NCBI GenBank assembly: GCA_037833965.1
Contig: AP031358.1
Location: 3,852,001 to 3,916,000, forward strand
DNA length: 64,000 nucleotides
Source of the DNA: Marchantia polymorpha subsp. ruderalis
Taxonomy: Eukaryota; Streptophyta; Marchantiopsida; Marchantiales; Marchantiaceae
Direction: 5' to 3'
Shown: piece by piece, positions 23,633 through 36,303 of the stretch
Numbering within the stretch: the first letter of the stretch is position 1
How the letters are laid out: every line of letters begins with the position of its first letter
Notes under the pieces: model-generated
Database searches by the model: none
Seen by the model: only the letters and a program-made list of their open reading frames with translations
What the model was told of the DNA's origin: nothing
Position numbers and translations under genes: made by a program

Positions 23633-26100
23633 TTTCAATTATTAAACATCATCAGTAAATATTTTGCAAAGTGTTTCAAGTAAGCATGTTTTGCTATGAC
23701 GACTCAACAAAAAATTATTTCATTCTAATCGAAGTTTTGGTTCTTCTTCTAAGTTGCACTCACACATATTTCATGTTTTGATTTTCAAAAAAGAATTATA
23801 GTGCATGATCACATATGTGATATCTGTATATACAATGTGAAAAAACAACTTAAAATTTTTTAAAATACAATTAATTAATTAATTAATTATTAAATAAAAA
23901 ATGTAACTCAAAGGTTAGTCGCTGCCATGTAACTTCAGTTTTAGGCTGCTTTAGAGTAGTTCAAGTTTGAAAATAAAAATAAATAATATATATAATAAAT
24001 ACATGCACAATCCAGTAAAGACAAAATCGACAGCAAGAGAGAGAGAAAATCATCTATTCTACAATTAGTTCTGATGAAAAAATGACCACATTAGAGAGTG
24101 ACTCCAATGTCAGACTAACATCTTCTATGCTATCCGATTAAGAATTCTGCAGGATACTTCTGAGTGTAAAAATATTTCACTTAAAATGTTTGGTTAGTCT
24201 AAATTACAGATATTTTTTTCATTGCCTATTCAAAATATTATTTTTTGCTGTAAGAAAGAGTGAAACCTTGTTGATTGATTCAACATAAAATTGTGTTGTT
24301 GACTAGTATTCTTTTAGATTTATATTTTTTTAAATATAGAAGATATCCTAAAACGTATCGTTTATTAATATACCATTTTTGCTTATGCTTGATTTTTTAT
24401 TTTGTATTCTGTATTTTGCATTTTGTACACACTTTTTATAATTTTCTGTATTGTTAAATGTAAATAAAAAAAAACTGACATCAAATCAACAAATTATTTC
24501 ATCAATCTTGTTGATGCAATGGTTTTGCTTCAGTCTGATAGTGCATGATAGATTGACCAGATATATTCCCTGTTGACTCTTCATAAAGTTAAACATACTT
24601 CTAGAATTTGAAAGCTTGAATACTTTTCAATCAGAATACCGGAAGAATCAATTGTTAAAAATTTCACGTGTAGATTTTTAAGGCTCTTAGAAATTTTTTG
24701 ACTTCAACTTTTTAAAATAATTGCATTAGTATGTATCCTTTTGTTACTTGAATTGTTTCCAGAGAATTAATTTTTTTTGTAAGTTGTGAAATTCATTTCA
24801 AAAAATTTTAACTTAAAATTATGCAATAATAGATATTGGATAATCAATTTATTTTCTAGTTGAATCTGTTGAATTCTCACAAGTAATTTTAGAGAAGCTT
24901 GTAGTTGTTCTACATCACATAGTTATATAACTATAATTTCTTAGAATATAAACATTGAGTTTGTCCTACGCTCATAAAAACTTTTTACGATCAAATTTAC
25001 TTACAAGGTAGATTAAGGTGTATGATTTTTTAGTTGTAACCTTTATAAGAAATTTGTACTTATGGAAGCTTTTTTTAAATGTGCGTAAGATTGAATTTTT
25101 TTAACAAAAATGTCTTGCATGCACATTTTTTCTTGCAATATTTAATATTTGAGCCCATGAGAATATTTGTTTAAAGAAATATGAAATAATGTAGACTATG
25201 AAATAATTTTCTTTTACAAATTTGGTTTGATAATTATAATTGTAGGCTTTACGTTGAATTTAGATATGTTGTGTGGCCACCGTATAGAAGAAATTAAAAT
25301 GATTCGTTTAGAATACGGATTCGTTAAAATGGAATTACAAATGACTATATTGCTTTCAAATGTATATCGAACGAAAATAATATTATTTGTTTACTACGCT
25401 ACCGCAGTAAAGGGAAAAAGTAAATGTACAAGTTAAGACACATGGAAAATTTGGGATCAGACATGAAAGTGATTCATGTAGCATAAGAAAAGAAGAAGTC
25501 AATCTTGACATGAAACTTGTCATTCTTTACATTCCAACTGAGCCTAACACGTTCAGCTTATACACTGACACAAATTCATGTTCCAGTAACACTTACTAAA
25601 ATTGGAAATGGATTGGAGTTTGGACTTGATTCAGTTTACTGTAATTAACTGTATATAACTGGATGTGAGAATCCATTGTTCCATACCAAACAGTAAGGAC
25701 AGGTCTTTGCAGAATCATTTAAAGAAATTAAATCAATTAAATTCTATTTAAAGAAATGACAACAAGCCATCCAAAAAGCTTGTTTGCCACCCAACAGACC
25801 AACTAAACGTTACAGAATGATCGCAAAAAGGACCACTCGAAACCTGACATATCATGTTCACCACATTTAGATGTTGATAATTCTGAATAGGAGCATCTTT
25901 TTACACGAAATTCCTGAATTTAGCAGACAAGTGTCTACAATATATAGTAAAAGTAGAAAGAAAAAATGCCTTGGTGGAGGAATTGACGAGCGGATAAATT
26001 CTACAAGTGCTTCGTCTTTTGCGTAGTCGTCGTCTGATACAAAATTGTTCATGATGAAGAAACGTGAGCCTATGCCACTCATGTCAATGATGAATAGTTG
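23633..26100. other. AT-rich non-genic tract
   Basis: Contains an (AATT)n stretch at about 23868-23889 and short AT-rich frames. A 79-codon minus-strand frame at 25867-26106 has an acidic stretch and a hydrophobic run but no recognised family. I see no gene here. Confidence 0.5.
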
Positions 26101-29100
26101 TGTCAATCCACATGCTCTTGAGATAAATGACGAAACGTTGGATGCAATTTTTCTATAAAATTGAGGATCACGTGAACACTTGCATGATTCTCTGCTAAGT
26201 TAATCCAGTTAACCGTACAATGAAGAAGAGAGAATCATACGATTCCCTGACAACTACGAGCTCAATAAACGACAATAATCGGTTCCAGTGCGAACGAACT
26301 GAGCCCTCCTTTCCTCATATTTCTTCGTTCGAAGCATAAACATTGTCCACTACTGAGGCCCTGACCTCGGGCGAGAAAGACAGCTGCATCACCGATATAG
26401 CATCTTCCTGACAGGATTCGCGAATATACTACGGCCTCCAACGTCAAATCTACAAAAACCTAGCGTACTTTGGCTGTACAGCATATGTTGTGACGAGAAC
26501 GGACACACACAGAAACTTTGCTATCATTAGGCTTGTACAAAAAACATACGGTCATCTCTGCATCATATACGGACTTCTAGATCAGGATCTGAAAGCGCGG
26601 AAAACCTGCTTTTGTTTGTATCTTTCCATTCCAATGTAGCCCAATGCAGACCTGCGAACTGCGAGCATGCTGGTACATGGATGGTGGTGGTGGTTTTACG
26701 CTGGATATCCAAATAATGATACGTGAATGATCTTCAGCTGTAAAGCACGTATTTCCAGAGCGTGGTGAAGGTGTGTAGCGGTTCAGTGGGCATCTGTGAT
26801 CTCACTCCCGTATTCAGCTCAAGACGAATTTTATATCGCGTCCTTTTCCTGTCTCGGACTCTCTCGCCGTTTCTTTAGATCACACTCAGGCTTTTATATT
26901 CGCGTGCAGTTCGCACGTTGCTCTGCGTGTCTTAAATCCGAAACGAAAAGCTGGGGAGAAGCATACTTGAAAGTGCATCACATCTGAACTCATCCACGAG
27001 ACAGGCTTCATAAATCTTAGCACTCACAGAGTCTCCACAGTGCCTAGCTATCTCTAGACAGCTCAATCACCTTTGTTCAGCTCTAGCTCGGTGGCTGTTG
27101 TTCAGAATTGCCGACTTGTGCCACACCATCGGAATATGACTGGCCTGGCTCACATCCGGCAGTTAATCGTGGTCGCAGGCTCTAGGCCTCTCTCTATTCG
27201 CTCGCAACCGAGAGCATTCGCGGTGCCGAGGCTGATGACCTTACTGGCTTGAAAATCCTTACATATTTCCCGGTCTATCTGATGACACGTGGTAAATTTC
27301 ACACTGAAGGTCCTGTTCAGACTCTTCAGAGTTTCAGCCGTGACATGCTCAATGTAACGAGAGCTTGAAGCGCGACCTTCAGTTGAAAGTCTCGAGCCCC
27401 ATATGTAGTCTGAACATCTGTAATAATTCCGTGGCTAAAAGCTGCCGAAACAGGTTGGCAGTACGGTGTGAGCTGATATTGGAACTCTTTCACCAGTTTC
27501 AAAGGAGCTGCCGATCGGTCAGGCATACTGTTCAGAGGTCAGGGAGTTCAGTACGGACTCTTCAATGTTTCTCCTTGTCACGTTGTTCGAGCGTTCCCAC
27601 TTTTCCACTTTCCGGCTTCATTCGTCTTTACCTCGTGATCAACGGCGCTGCAGAGTCCGGATCCTCGTACTTACCCCCCTTCCTTCCTCCCTGTCGCCCT
27701 GAGACTCTCTTTGTCTCTCCATCTTGATGATTTCAACGCAATAGTTGTGAAACCCATTGTGGAGAAGTCTCATCCAATGAGCATAAGTGATCATCAACCA
27801 CCTCCTTCGTCAGGTGGAGTTTTCAAGCTTATCTTGGTACATCATCTTTAGGACCTTCGATCGTACTTGTTTTTATCCAAGAGGATATGTTGGACCGTTT
27901 GGTCAGGTGATGGGAACCTAGTCCAAGTTGTGAGAAAATTCTCTGATGACTCGAACGAATACACAACATGGGAAGCAACGAGGTACTACGGATATTGAAT
28001 CTTTTGCCGTGCATAACTGACTTCGATTAGGAACCATGATTCTAGATGATAGATGACTTCAACGAGGTAACCGGACAGTTTGGCCGAGTCCGGCGTCTGC
28101 GCCCCAATCATTTTCCAGGTATCGAAGATAATCGTAGGGCACCCTTTTCAGCTTGATCACTTTCTGAAATTCAATCTAGAATCTTTCATGACTTTGCTTT
28201 TACCTCCGCTCAAAAATGCTTTTACTTAGTGACCTGTAGCTGAAAAGCTGAATCTAAACCACTATGCTATCTTCCTTGTCGGCTTTCTGGTATCTCAGCC
28301 TCAATCCAACAAAACCGCGTCGTCAGAAATTGTCCATTATCGTGGACAGAGGTCACACAGTTCACTTTTTCTTATCACTTTGAATCTAACCTACGATGTG
28401 GCTGTCATCATCTCTGTTCGCTTATTTTCTCTTTCGTTTTTTGTAAGATGAACTCCCGGCTTTCTTTCGAAGAAAAGCAAACGCCAGAGTTCTGTACGTC
28501 GACTGCTTCTCTGAACGACATGTCCAACAGTGATGATTTACAATCCAGGCACTTGCAATCGTGCTATGTGCAGGTGTTTCAGAGGCCAAGCCAACTTCGT
28601 GGCTTTATACCCCAGTCTGCAATATCTACTCCTCAATACACAATGGAGAGAGAGGGAGGGAGAAAGAGAAAGAGAGAAAGAGTTACAGAAAGACGTGATA
28701 AAGTCCCTCGGCCTGTTGTACTGCTCAAAAGTATCACCAAATCTAACTTTTCGCCGTCACTGTAGAGTTGTAGAATCCTGAGGTTTATCGAGTACCCGAG
28801 GACTTGGGACATCCACCATTATCGAAGACTGAAGCTTTGACTTGCTTGACCTCGAACAATTCCGGGTCTGACGCACAGTAAGCTTTCCGTGCTATCTACC
28901 AGCGAAAATCTCAACGTACAGCACCTAGAAATATATGCAAATTGCATGGAAATGAACGAAAGTACTCCACCAGAATTTGCCAGCTCGATAGTTATGGAAA
29001 GCAGTTCGATTGAATGTGCTATGCCGTGTGATTTCCTATAGTCAACCTATCTTTGCCGGCCATACTAGATTCATATCCCGTTAGATGGGGAGGCTCGAGC

Positions 29101-30540
29101 TGTTACATGTAAGCAATTCCCAAAAATCAAGCACATCTTTCCGCGAAGATTATGTATGATCTAATAAAATCCTCCATGGCTGCAGAATGGGAAAAGTATA
29201 GACAAAGGTGTCCGGAGATCAAGGGCGATACAAAAGTTAGGAGGACATGTAGGAAAACCGCGACATCTGGAGGAAATTTCAGAATATCCAGCACCACGGG
29301 ATGGGTTCGTTTTCAGCGGGAAAGGAGGCCCATTTACAGCAGTCCGTGGGTTCGGTTTATCACGTACTTGGGCACCGAGCCGTTCTAGCTGTAGCCATGA
29401 GCAGAACTGCTGGGTTTTTTGGAAAGATTACTGGAAAGGTCTCATCTACAGAAGTATTCGATTCTTTGACAAAATCATGCCCAGCCCCCCCCGAAGACGG
29501 TGTTTCGTCATGTCCGTTGGGGAACCTACTTTTGAGATCGGAACATCCTCTTGGACGAATGAGAACTAGCTCGCCTCCACATGCTACGAGAACAAAATCA
29601 AGGCTCACTGCAATCTGACTCCTTCGATCCCGTTGAAATAGGAGGCTTAGGCGCACCTGTGGCTCAACTAACGAACCTGACTTCACATTGGACATTCAGG
29701 TCATCTGATGAAGAGGTGCATCTCTGTATGGTGCCCAGATACACGCTAATAGAAATGTGTGGGTCTCCAGCCAACGGTTAAGCCCTGTGTGCATCAAGGT
29801 GGTACACATGTTGCCAGCAAAATTCTAGTCCAAAGGGCACCTCGGGTGGAGAACTTGAGATGTCTGCATATAACTGTCCATAGAATCCACCGACTGACAA
29901 TCAACAACATTCAACTCGTGTCTGGACCAACCCAAGGGTCTCTGCTCCAAGCGATGTGAGGCCACATAGAAAGACAGTACAACCTTCACACTGCAAACAG
30001 GCGTGATCTGACCTCACCACAGCTTCAGTCCACACCACAAGTTCTAAAGCCGCAAAACGCACCTGCAGAAACAAGAACTGGTCTGAATGGCTGATTCTCA
30101 GGACAGAGACTTCTTTGAAGCACGAAATGATGACATCTTGCATTATTGTGTTTGATGTGAGCCCAGTGGATATTCAGTTAGAATTCCAGAGCACTTTCAT
30201 TCCTATGAATTAACATTTCAATGTAGAATGTATTCCTCCCCATGCAGCGGATGAACCAAATCAGCATTTATCGCTGAGACTCAAAAGATACATAAATGGA
30301 AGATTGGTTTGGAACCAACATGGTGCTTGACAGAGAAAACAGAAAGGCCAACGAAATGAGAAGGAGAGAAATGAAAGCACCAACAGTTGCGACCTTCTGG
30401 GTGTTACGCCACTACCTTTACGATGCTGCGTTTCAAGACTAAAGACCTTGCGGCGTGAAAGAGAGAATGAACCCCTCTCCTTGGAGCAAGAGCTTTGTTA
30501 TATCTTTGGCACAACCTGACTCTTAGGAATGACCTTTCGG
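26101..30540. other. GC-balanced island without a recognised gene
   Basis: Composition resembles the genic ends of the window, and short open frames occur on both strands (27365-27727 plus, 28448-28765 plus, 29360-29695 minus). None carries a domain I can name. It ends sharply at about 30540, where AT-rich sequence begins. Spliced genes with small exons or decayed genes are both possible. Confidence 0.4.
28644..28682 (+). repeat. GA-rich purine run
   Basis: An almost pure G/A stretch built of gaga, ggga and aaag units. It produces the Arg/Glu/Lys-rich part of the open frame at 28448-28765, so that frame's charge is probably a repeat artefact. Confidence 0.8.
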
Positions 30541-31640
30541 TTCTGTCCATCTTAACTTGGATGATTAATGTTATAACTTGGATGAATTATTTAATAATAA
30601 TTCATAACCGTCTCATTCATTTAAGTTATTGTTTATTTTTTGAATAGAAGTATAATATATTTACATTAAAATAGTAGATAAAAAATATATGTTTAAAAAT
30701 AATATTGAAATCATTACAAATTTTAATATCATTTTTAACGTATATCGATTATATTAAATTTTGATAATATAGTCAATTTTACTTTAAATTATTTTATAAA
30801 GTAATAAAATTTTGAATTTTGAATTTTATATTTTTCCTATTATTATAATCTATATAAGAACAAGTTTTAATATATATATATATATGATATTTTCAGATTA
30901 TAAAATAATATAATAAAAATAAAATTTAAAATTTAAAAAATATATATTATCATTTTACTAAAATTGTCATTATTATATCGATAAAATGTTATTAATAAAA
31001 TTATGAAATATATATATATATATATATATTCAAATTATATCTCAAATTTTGTATTTATTTTATGCAATTACAACAACCTTTGTCTATATGATTTTTTGGC
31101 AACTGAGAGACCATTTATCCCATTTATTTAAATTGATAACAAACTATAGATTTCAAGTATAGGTAGATTACACCTTAGAGTTGACGGACGTTTGCTTCTC
31201 ATATTCAATTACAAGGTTCGTTGCTGTATTATATGTGTATACTAATCTATAATTCTGAAAATTTATTTCATTAATTATTCATTATGTTTATTGTCATATT
31301 GGCACAGATTATATGATAATAGTTATGATTTTCGAATTTACGATTTCATAGGTAACATCTTTGGAGTGTTGAATTAGTGAATTCTAGGTTCCTCCGAACA
31401 GTGAGAAAAAAATTAAATTTTACTGATGTAAACTTTGGTGTGGTGGATATATATCCTGGTATGCAAATATACACTGTCACTCACGTTTGAATTTATTAAT
31501 TTTCGAACTCGGTGGTTACACTTTTTTCTGAATATTTTCTACTACGTTGTGAAGTAATTTACAGTTCAGACTCACTCAAGTTTTGGTTTGCAGTTTATAA
31601 ATCAGTCTTGTCAGTCAGCGCTTCATACTCTCATTAAAGT
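30541..31640. other. AT-rich tract with AT microsatellites
   Basis: Very AT-rich sequence with (AT)n runs near 30875 and 31010. It separates two GC-balanced islands. Nothing coding is visible. Confidence 0.6.
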
Positions 31641-34640
31641 GGAGATCAAAGTTGGACCCATCCTGCGAGACAGCAATTGACCCTCCCTCCTCGAAACTCA
31701 ATATTAAGTTAATGCTTTACTGTAGAGTATATGGTCTCAGAATTCTCACATGCCAACGGCGGAAGCTGTATTATATACTCTCATGCCTGCAGAGATAACC
31801 TCCATGTGTTACAAAGGCTAGGTGTTGATAATTTACCGCGACTATTAAGAGGAAGGATTGAGACCCCTCACGTTTAAGGGATTGCGTTTGAGATCCTTCA
31901 GTTGTAGGTTTGGAAGGAAAAGGAACTCATTTCCCCTTCAAATCGCGTGACAATATTTCGGACCAGCAACAAGTAAAAACATCACAAAAACAATGTCGAT
32001 CAACAAAGACACAGCTTAAGGACGCGGTACTTTGAAGGTAACAAACTTTCCCGACAGTTGAGATCTATCAATTGACTTGCCTTCCCTGTGTAATATAGAG
32101 AGTTGAGTATCATGATACATGACTAACTGTACCTTAAGATAGACACATTCACCTTTCTTGATATTTCATTCACTGGTCTGCTAATAGCGGTCTCTTGTAC
32201 ATTTCTGACATGGCATCACAGGGTGGACACTTCAACAATACAAGAGATTCCCTGACAGACTACAAAGGTTTTCTGCTACATCAAAAAATCTCAGATGCTG
32301 TGAGATGCTGTTTACGCGCGAGGAAGCTGATGCTACCTGATTGTTCTTGGCATCAAGGTTCACACGGATGAACTCTGATAGACACAAGGAGACGCTTTTA
32401 CCCAATTGCAGTTCTTGGATAGTTTGTACAAACTGTATATTTAGAACTGACAAGAGGCCCTTGATATGAGCTGATCAGAATGACCACAATTGTCACAGCA
32501 AACAATAGAAGAAGCGTGCACAACCTGGTCAGACCTTAACCCCAGAATTGAAGCAGTTGTGAGATCAAGGCATGCGTTCTTCAGATAGATGAGATAAAGT
32601 CATGCACAGTTAACCCAATTTCGCTTGAACGTGTGAAGTAGCGGGTTTTTATAAGTCAGCTGGCTATGATGCAGTCTTCAAACTGCTGTCATCGGATGGT
32701 ACACATATCAGCCTTGTGGCTAGAATCTCCAAATTCAAGCACATCAGTGTGTCTCCCATAACCAGATTCACTCCGGTTATGTAGCAGTTCATGCCACTGT
32801 GGTTAATGACATCATTACAGCAAATATCAACGTTAATGCTTTCTGGACTTTCGACAGTCACAACAATCATCGTGCCTCAGGGAGCGAGAATAACGTGTAT
32901 CATTGACGTTGGACGCTACAGACTCCTGCCCCTCAAACAGCAATGTAGTCAATAATCTTCCATCCATCTCTAAATGGCTGCAAAACGAAATAGGTCCTGT
33001 TTACTTACCTGCAACTTGGAGAAATGCCGGACATGGGAATGGTTCTCTTGCTCTCGGCTTCCCATATATTTCTGACATTCAAGTTTATTGACGAAACGTC
33101 TCCTATGTTGCCCTCATGCATGCCAGCAGATTCACGATGTCTACAGCCGCTTTCTTTTGCTTCTTTCGGAATGGCGAGTGTCTCCAGCGAGCACTATCTG
33201 AATCCAATTCTCTTCTAACCACTGTTGATGAGGTGTTAACATGTCACATACATCATATACGCTTCTCAGCAACCTCAGAGTCTTATATCATCATCCGAAT
33301 CAGACCATAAACTTTCCAGATGATGTGACGTGATTCATGATCTGACTTCATATATCCTGACCGGGGTGTGATACTTAGCTCTCTCGACCATCATACGTAA
33401 AAGAACTTTAAGTATTTGGACAAGTAAGTACTTACAGTTGTTTAACAGGCCAACTCACCAGAAACTCCGCCCATGCGCTTCTCCTCGATCTCCATGGCTC
33501 AGGTATTCCAGAAACCTCACTTCGTGTAAATACAAGTGATCTTGCAAGATTGATGTCGCAAATGTCCTGTAATCCACATTGTCGAGCACTTTATCGACCA
33601 TCGTCGAACCTCGTGGTCAATGGAAGCTTAGAATGCTCTTCACAGTTGTGAGATTTTCATCCGAAGGACATTCTAGAACACACAACATACCCCAACTTCC
33701 CAACGGGCAAGGATGGCAATTTTGGTCACAGCCCCACTTCATACATCGCAAGCATTCGCAGCTGCAAATTTCTGCCTACCTGGCTTCCGCCATAGTCATC
33801 AAACTCGCAGGAACAGCACAGCTCAGCTGGACAAGAGCGATAGAAATATAACTGGAACACCACCATCTCATTAATATCTCCAACATAATTCATCTACAGT
33901 CAAACGCCTTTTGCAGACTGTATACTAATTTCTTTCATCTCGTTCGGTCCCATGCTGATGATACCCCAAGGAGTCGAGCGAACCATCGACAGCTGTCATT
34001 TGCCAAGAAGTCGATGTTAGTGAAGCGCACCAGAGCCAGACCTCCTTCGACAGGCATTTAGTGTCCTTACAGACCTTCATTGATCACGGTATCAGTACGA
34101 TGGCTCCTCCTCGCACGAACGCTTCAGCCTAACAAATGTCTCCATCTGTTTCGGCCGGAGGAGGAGTGTGGCAGCATATGTGACGTAGATCATCCTTTGA
34201 ACGGGCGATACAATCTGTGGCTCCTTGTCTCAAGCAGCTGAGCCCTTGATCAAAACCGAAGCAACAGCTCACGCCACTATCTTCTCGGTGCTCAGAGAGA
34301 GAGAAAGAATGAATGAGCATACCTGAACCCGAAGAAGCTGGCGTGGGATACTGGCGGAAAAATATACCTCCAAGATAAGAGACAAGGTCTGCCCGACGGC
34401 CAGCCTACTCATTAAGCAACTATTGCTGTACAACCTTTCTGCTTAATAGAAAGCACCTGCCCCACGCTTTCGCCATTACAATACAATCTTAAAAACTGCA
34501 GCTCAGAATCGAGCTTTGCAAGGAAGCAACGTGCCCCCGTATTACCAGTTGCGACAGCACCGGTCGGGGCAGAGGTTAAGTGGTGTACGAACTGCGCGAT
34601 ATTTTTTCGATCCACGATTGTTTTCTGTGTAGACGGTGAT
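31641..34640. other. GC-balanced island, possibly a decayed or spliced minus-strand gene
   Basis: Several minus-strand open stretches look more protein-like than chance: 33617-33775 (cysteine-rich, separate entry), a frame ending at a CTG|GTGAGT donor-like site near 33455, one ending at a CAG|GTAAGT site near 33017, 32664-32870 and 32232-32453. Some have a hydrophobic-alternating pattern such as INLNVRNI and INVDICCNDVINHSG that could be beta-helix. I cannot assemble a consistent exon chain by eye: one apparent intron would be only 31 bases. No function is assigned. Confidence 0.25.
33617..33775 (-). pseudogene. Cysteine-rich coding fragment, ephrin-receptor/GCC2-GCC3-like
   Basis: A 52-codon stop-to-stop frame contains nine cysteines in its first 36 residues. 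The spacing C-x2-C-P-x-G-S-x-G-x3-C-x3-C-P (residues 20-37, with HPCPLGSWG at 21-29) matches the cysteine-rich repeat of GCC2/GCC3 or ephrin-receptor-like domains found in large extracellular proteins. Another cysteine-rich stretch (CPAELCCSCEF) lies just upstream in a different frame, which implies a frameshift or an exon boundary. There is no start codon in context. It is probably an exon or a decayed piece of a larger secreted or membrane protein. Confidence 0.3.
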
Positions 34641-35139
34641 AATTGCAAGCAGCCAAAAGGTCGGAACCATCTGTTCTTACGACATTAGCATTCCACCTGC
34701 GTACAATTCCCTGCTCATTGCATACAAGTTTAATATGCCCTCCTATGGTTCAGGTGTTGATTTTTCTTTCAAGACTCAATATGATTTTTCATCAATCTCA
34801 GATTATCCGCGACATGTATTTTGTCAACCAAAGGCTGTCTTTATTTTCTTCTCTAGAAAGGTCAAAATTGAGATACATTTGCACTGAAACGAGATAGATT
34901 GACGATGTGATGAAAAATTCAAGTACAAATTTGATATCAATAATACACTACAGAAATGCATGAAAAGTTCTCACGAGGGAACAATATGAGACAAATTTAA
35001 ACATAACATTAGGTGTGTTAGTTATCTAGTCTGTCTATCATATCAAAGCAAACCCAAAATAGGATTCGGTTTAGATAGGTTTTATAAAATATAACCACTA
35101 CATTAACTAACTCTAGCAGAACATAATCATTTACCCATA
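34641..35139. other. AT-rich tract, possible decayed copia 3' LTR
   Basis: On the minus strand this lies immediately after the copia tail at 35140-35556. A purine-rich aagggagac occurs at the junction near 35155-35165. The other LTR was not found, so the assignment rests on position only. Confidence 0.25.
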
Positions 35140-35556
35140 TTAAGAAATCCAAGTCTCCCTTAACGAAAATTGTATGAAACTTGATGAATCTAATTTAGTC
35201 TCATTACCTAAATCAACTACACATAGATTACAACAATATACATAAATATTGATGGACAATAATCTTGTGAACACATCCATAATGTTAGTTCTAATTTTTT
35301 CACATCTAATAGACTTCTTTCTTACTTGCAAAGAAATCTTAAGAATAGATCGAGAAACACTGAAATGGAGTAAATGGAGAACTTGACAATCAAAATAAAT
35401 GATTTTTACAAAAAAAAAATTGATGTTAATCGCATAAAACTTGTCTTCATTCATCGTAGATATAGAAACTATATCTACGCAAAAGGTATTTAGAATAAGA
35501 ATTGACTTTATAAATAGGACAAAAAAGATGATGTCATGATTTAATTTTTCTTGCAA
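35140..35556 (-). pseudogene. Ty1/copia pol C-terminal remnant (RNase H tail)
   Basis: The central part of a 138-codon frame, with NIMDVFTRLLS, corresponds to the conserved 'aDi(F/L)TK.L' motif at the end of copia RNase H, followed by a CVVDLGNE stretch where a copia protein ends in a 'lG' motif. In intact elements this domain removes RNA from the RNA-DNA hybrid. Upstream (higher coordinates) no RT is readable, so the copy is truncated or heavily mutated. The assignment rests on one short motif plus position before a purine-rich run. Confidence 0.45.
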
Positions 35557-36050
35557 GTGCTTAATTATTTGAGATTGTTAAATTAGTTCAAATAATGAAA
35601 AATTTATTGTGAATAGACATCAAAATAAAAATAAATAGACTCATAAAAAAGCCACAATTTTGTACATGAGCTGTATTTTTCTGTACTTTGTAGACTGTTC
35701 TTGAAGTTTTGTTATTGTTCAACTTGTAAAGAACATATGTTCATACCATTAAATATGCAATATATGAAAAGGTGATGCTGCATTTTTCTTACTCAGACAA
35801 AATTGATACTTGATTGAACAAATGAATTTTATATAAGTTTAACATATTTCTACGGATTATTTGATCCAAAAAGATATTAGGAAGAGCAATTCACTTTTTT
35901 ATTTGATAGTTTGTTTCTTGTCTTATTTTATTGAGAAGATAGTTTTATTACCAGTTTAAAATCAAGGTCTATGTTTTTTCACAAAGTTTTAAAATATGAA
36001 AAAAGATCTCTCATATATATATATATATAATATGCATGAGAATATATATC

Positions 36051-36303
36051 TAGTTATACCTCAATTTAGGTTAATTATTCTTCACCATACTTTACTATAT
36101 AGAACAGAGCTATCCTTAATTTTACTAGAGCTATGTGATATAATCTTCGCGGGCACAAGGAAATTCTAGAACTATGTGATATAATCCTGTGAAAAGCTTA
36201 TATATAGATCTGAATTAGATCTTCTTCGCGGGCACAAGGAAAGGAGTAGAAGTAGTGCAACATCGTAGCTAAGGTATGATTAGCTTAAATTGAGGTACAA
36301 CTA
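36051..36303. mobile_element. MITE-like 253-bp element with 20-bp terminal inverted repeats
   Basis: Left end tagttatacctcaatttagg and right end 36284-36303 are inverted repeats matching at 18 of 20 positions. The interior holds two pairs of direct repeats: ctatgtgatataatc (near 36132 and 36174) and cttcgcgggcacaaggaaa (near 36146 and 36224). No open frame is present, and no convincing target-site duplication was seen. It could be a non-autonomous DNA transposon or another palindromic repeat. Confidence 0.5.

Noticed and set aside
23277-23645. 122-codon plus-strand frame
   Set aside because: Its C-terminal part is a reading of mitochondrial rRNA sequence, so it is not a protein gene.
28448-28765. 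105-codon frame with a charged C-terminal half
   Set aside because: The charged part is a translation of a GA-rich simple repeat, and the N-terminal part has no recognised domain.
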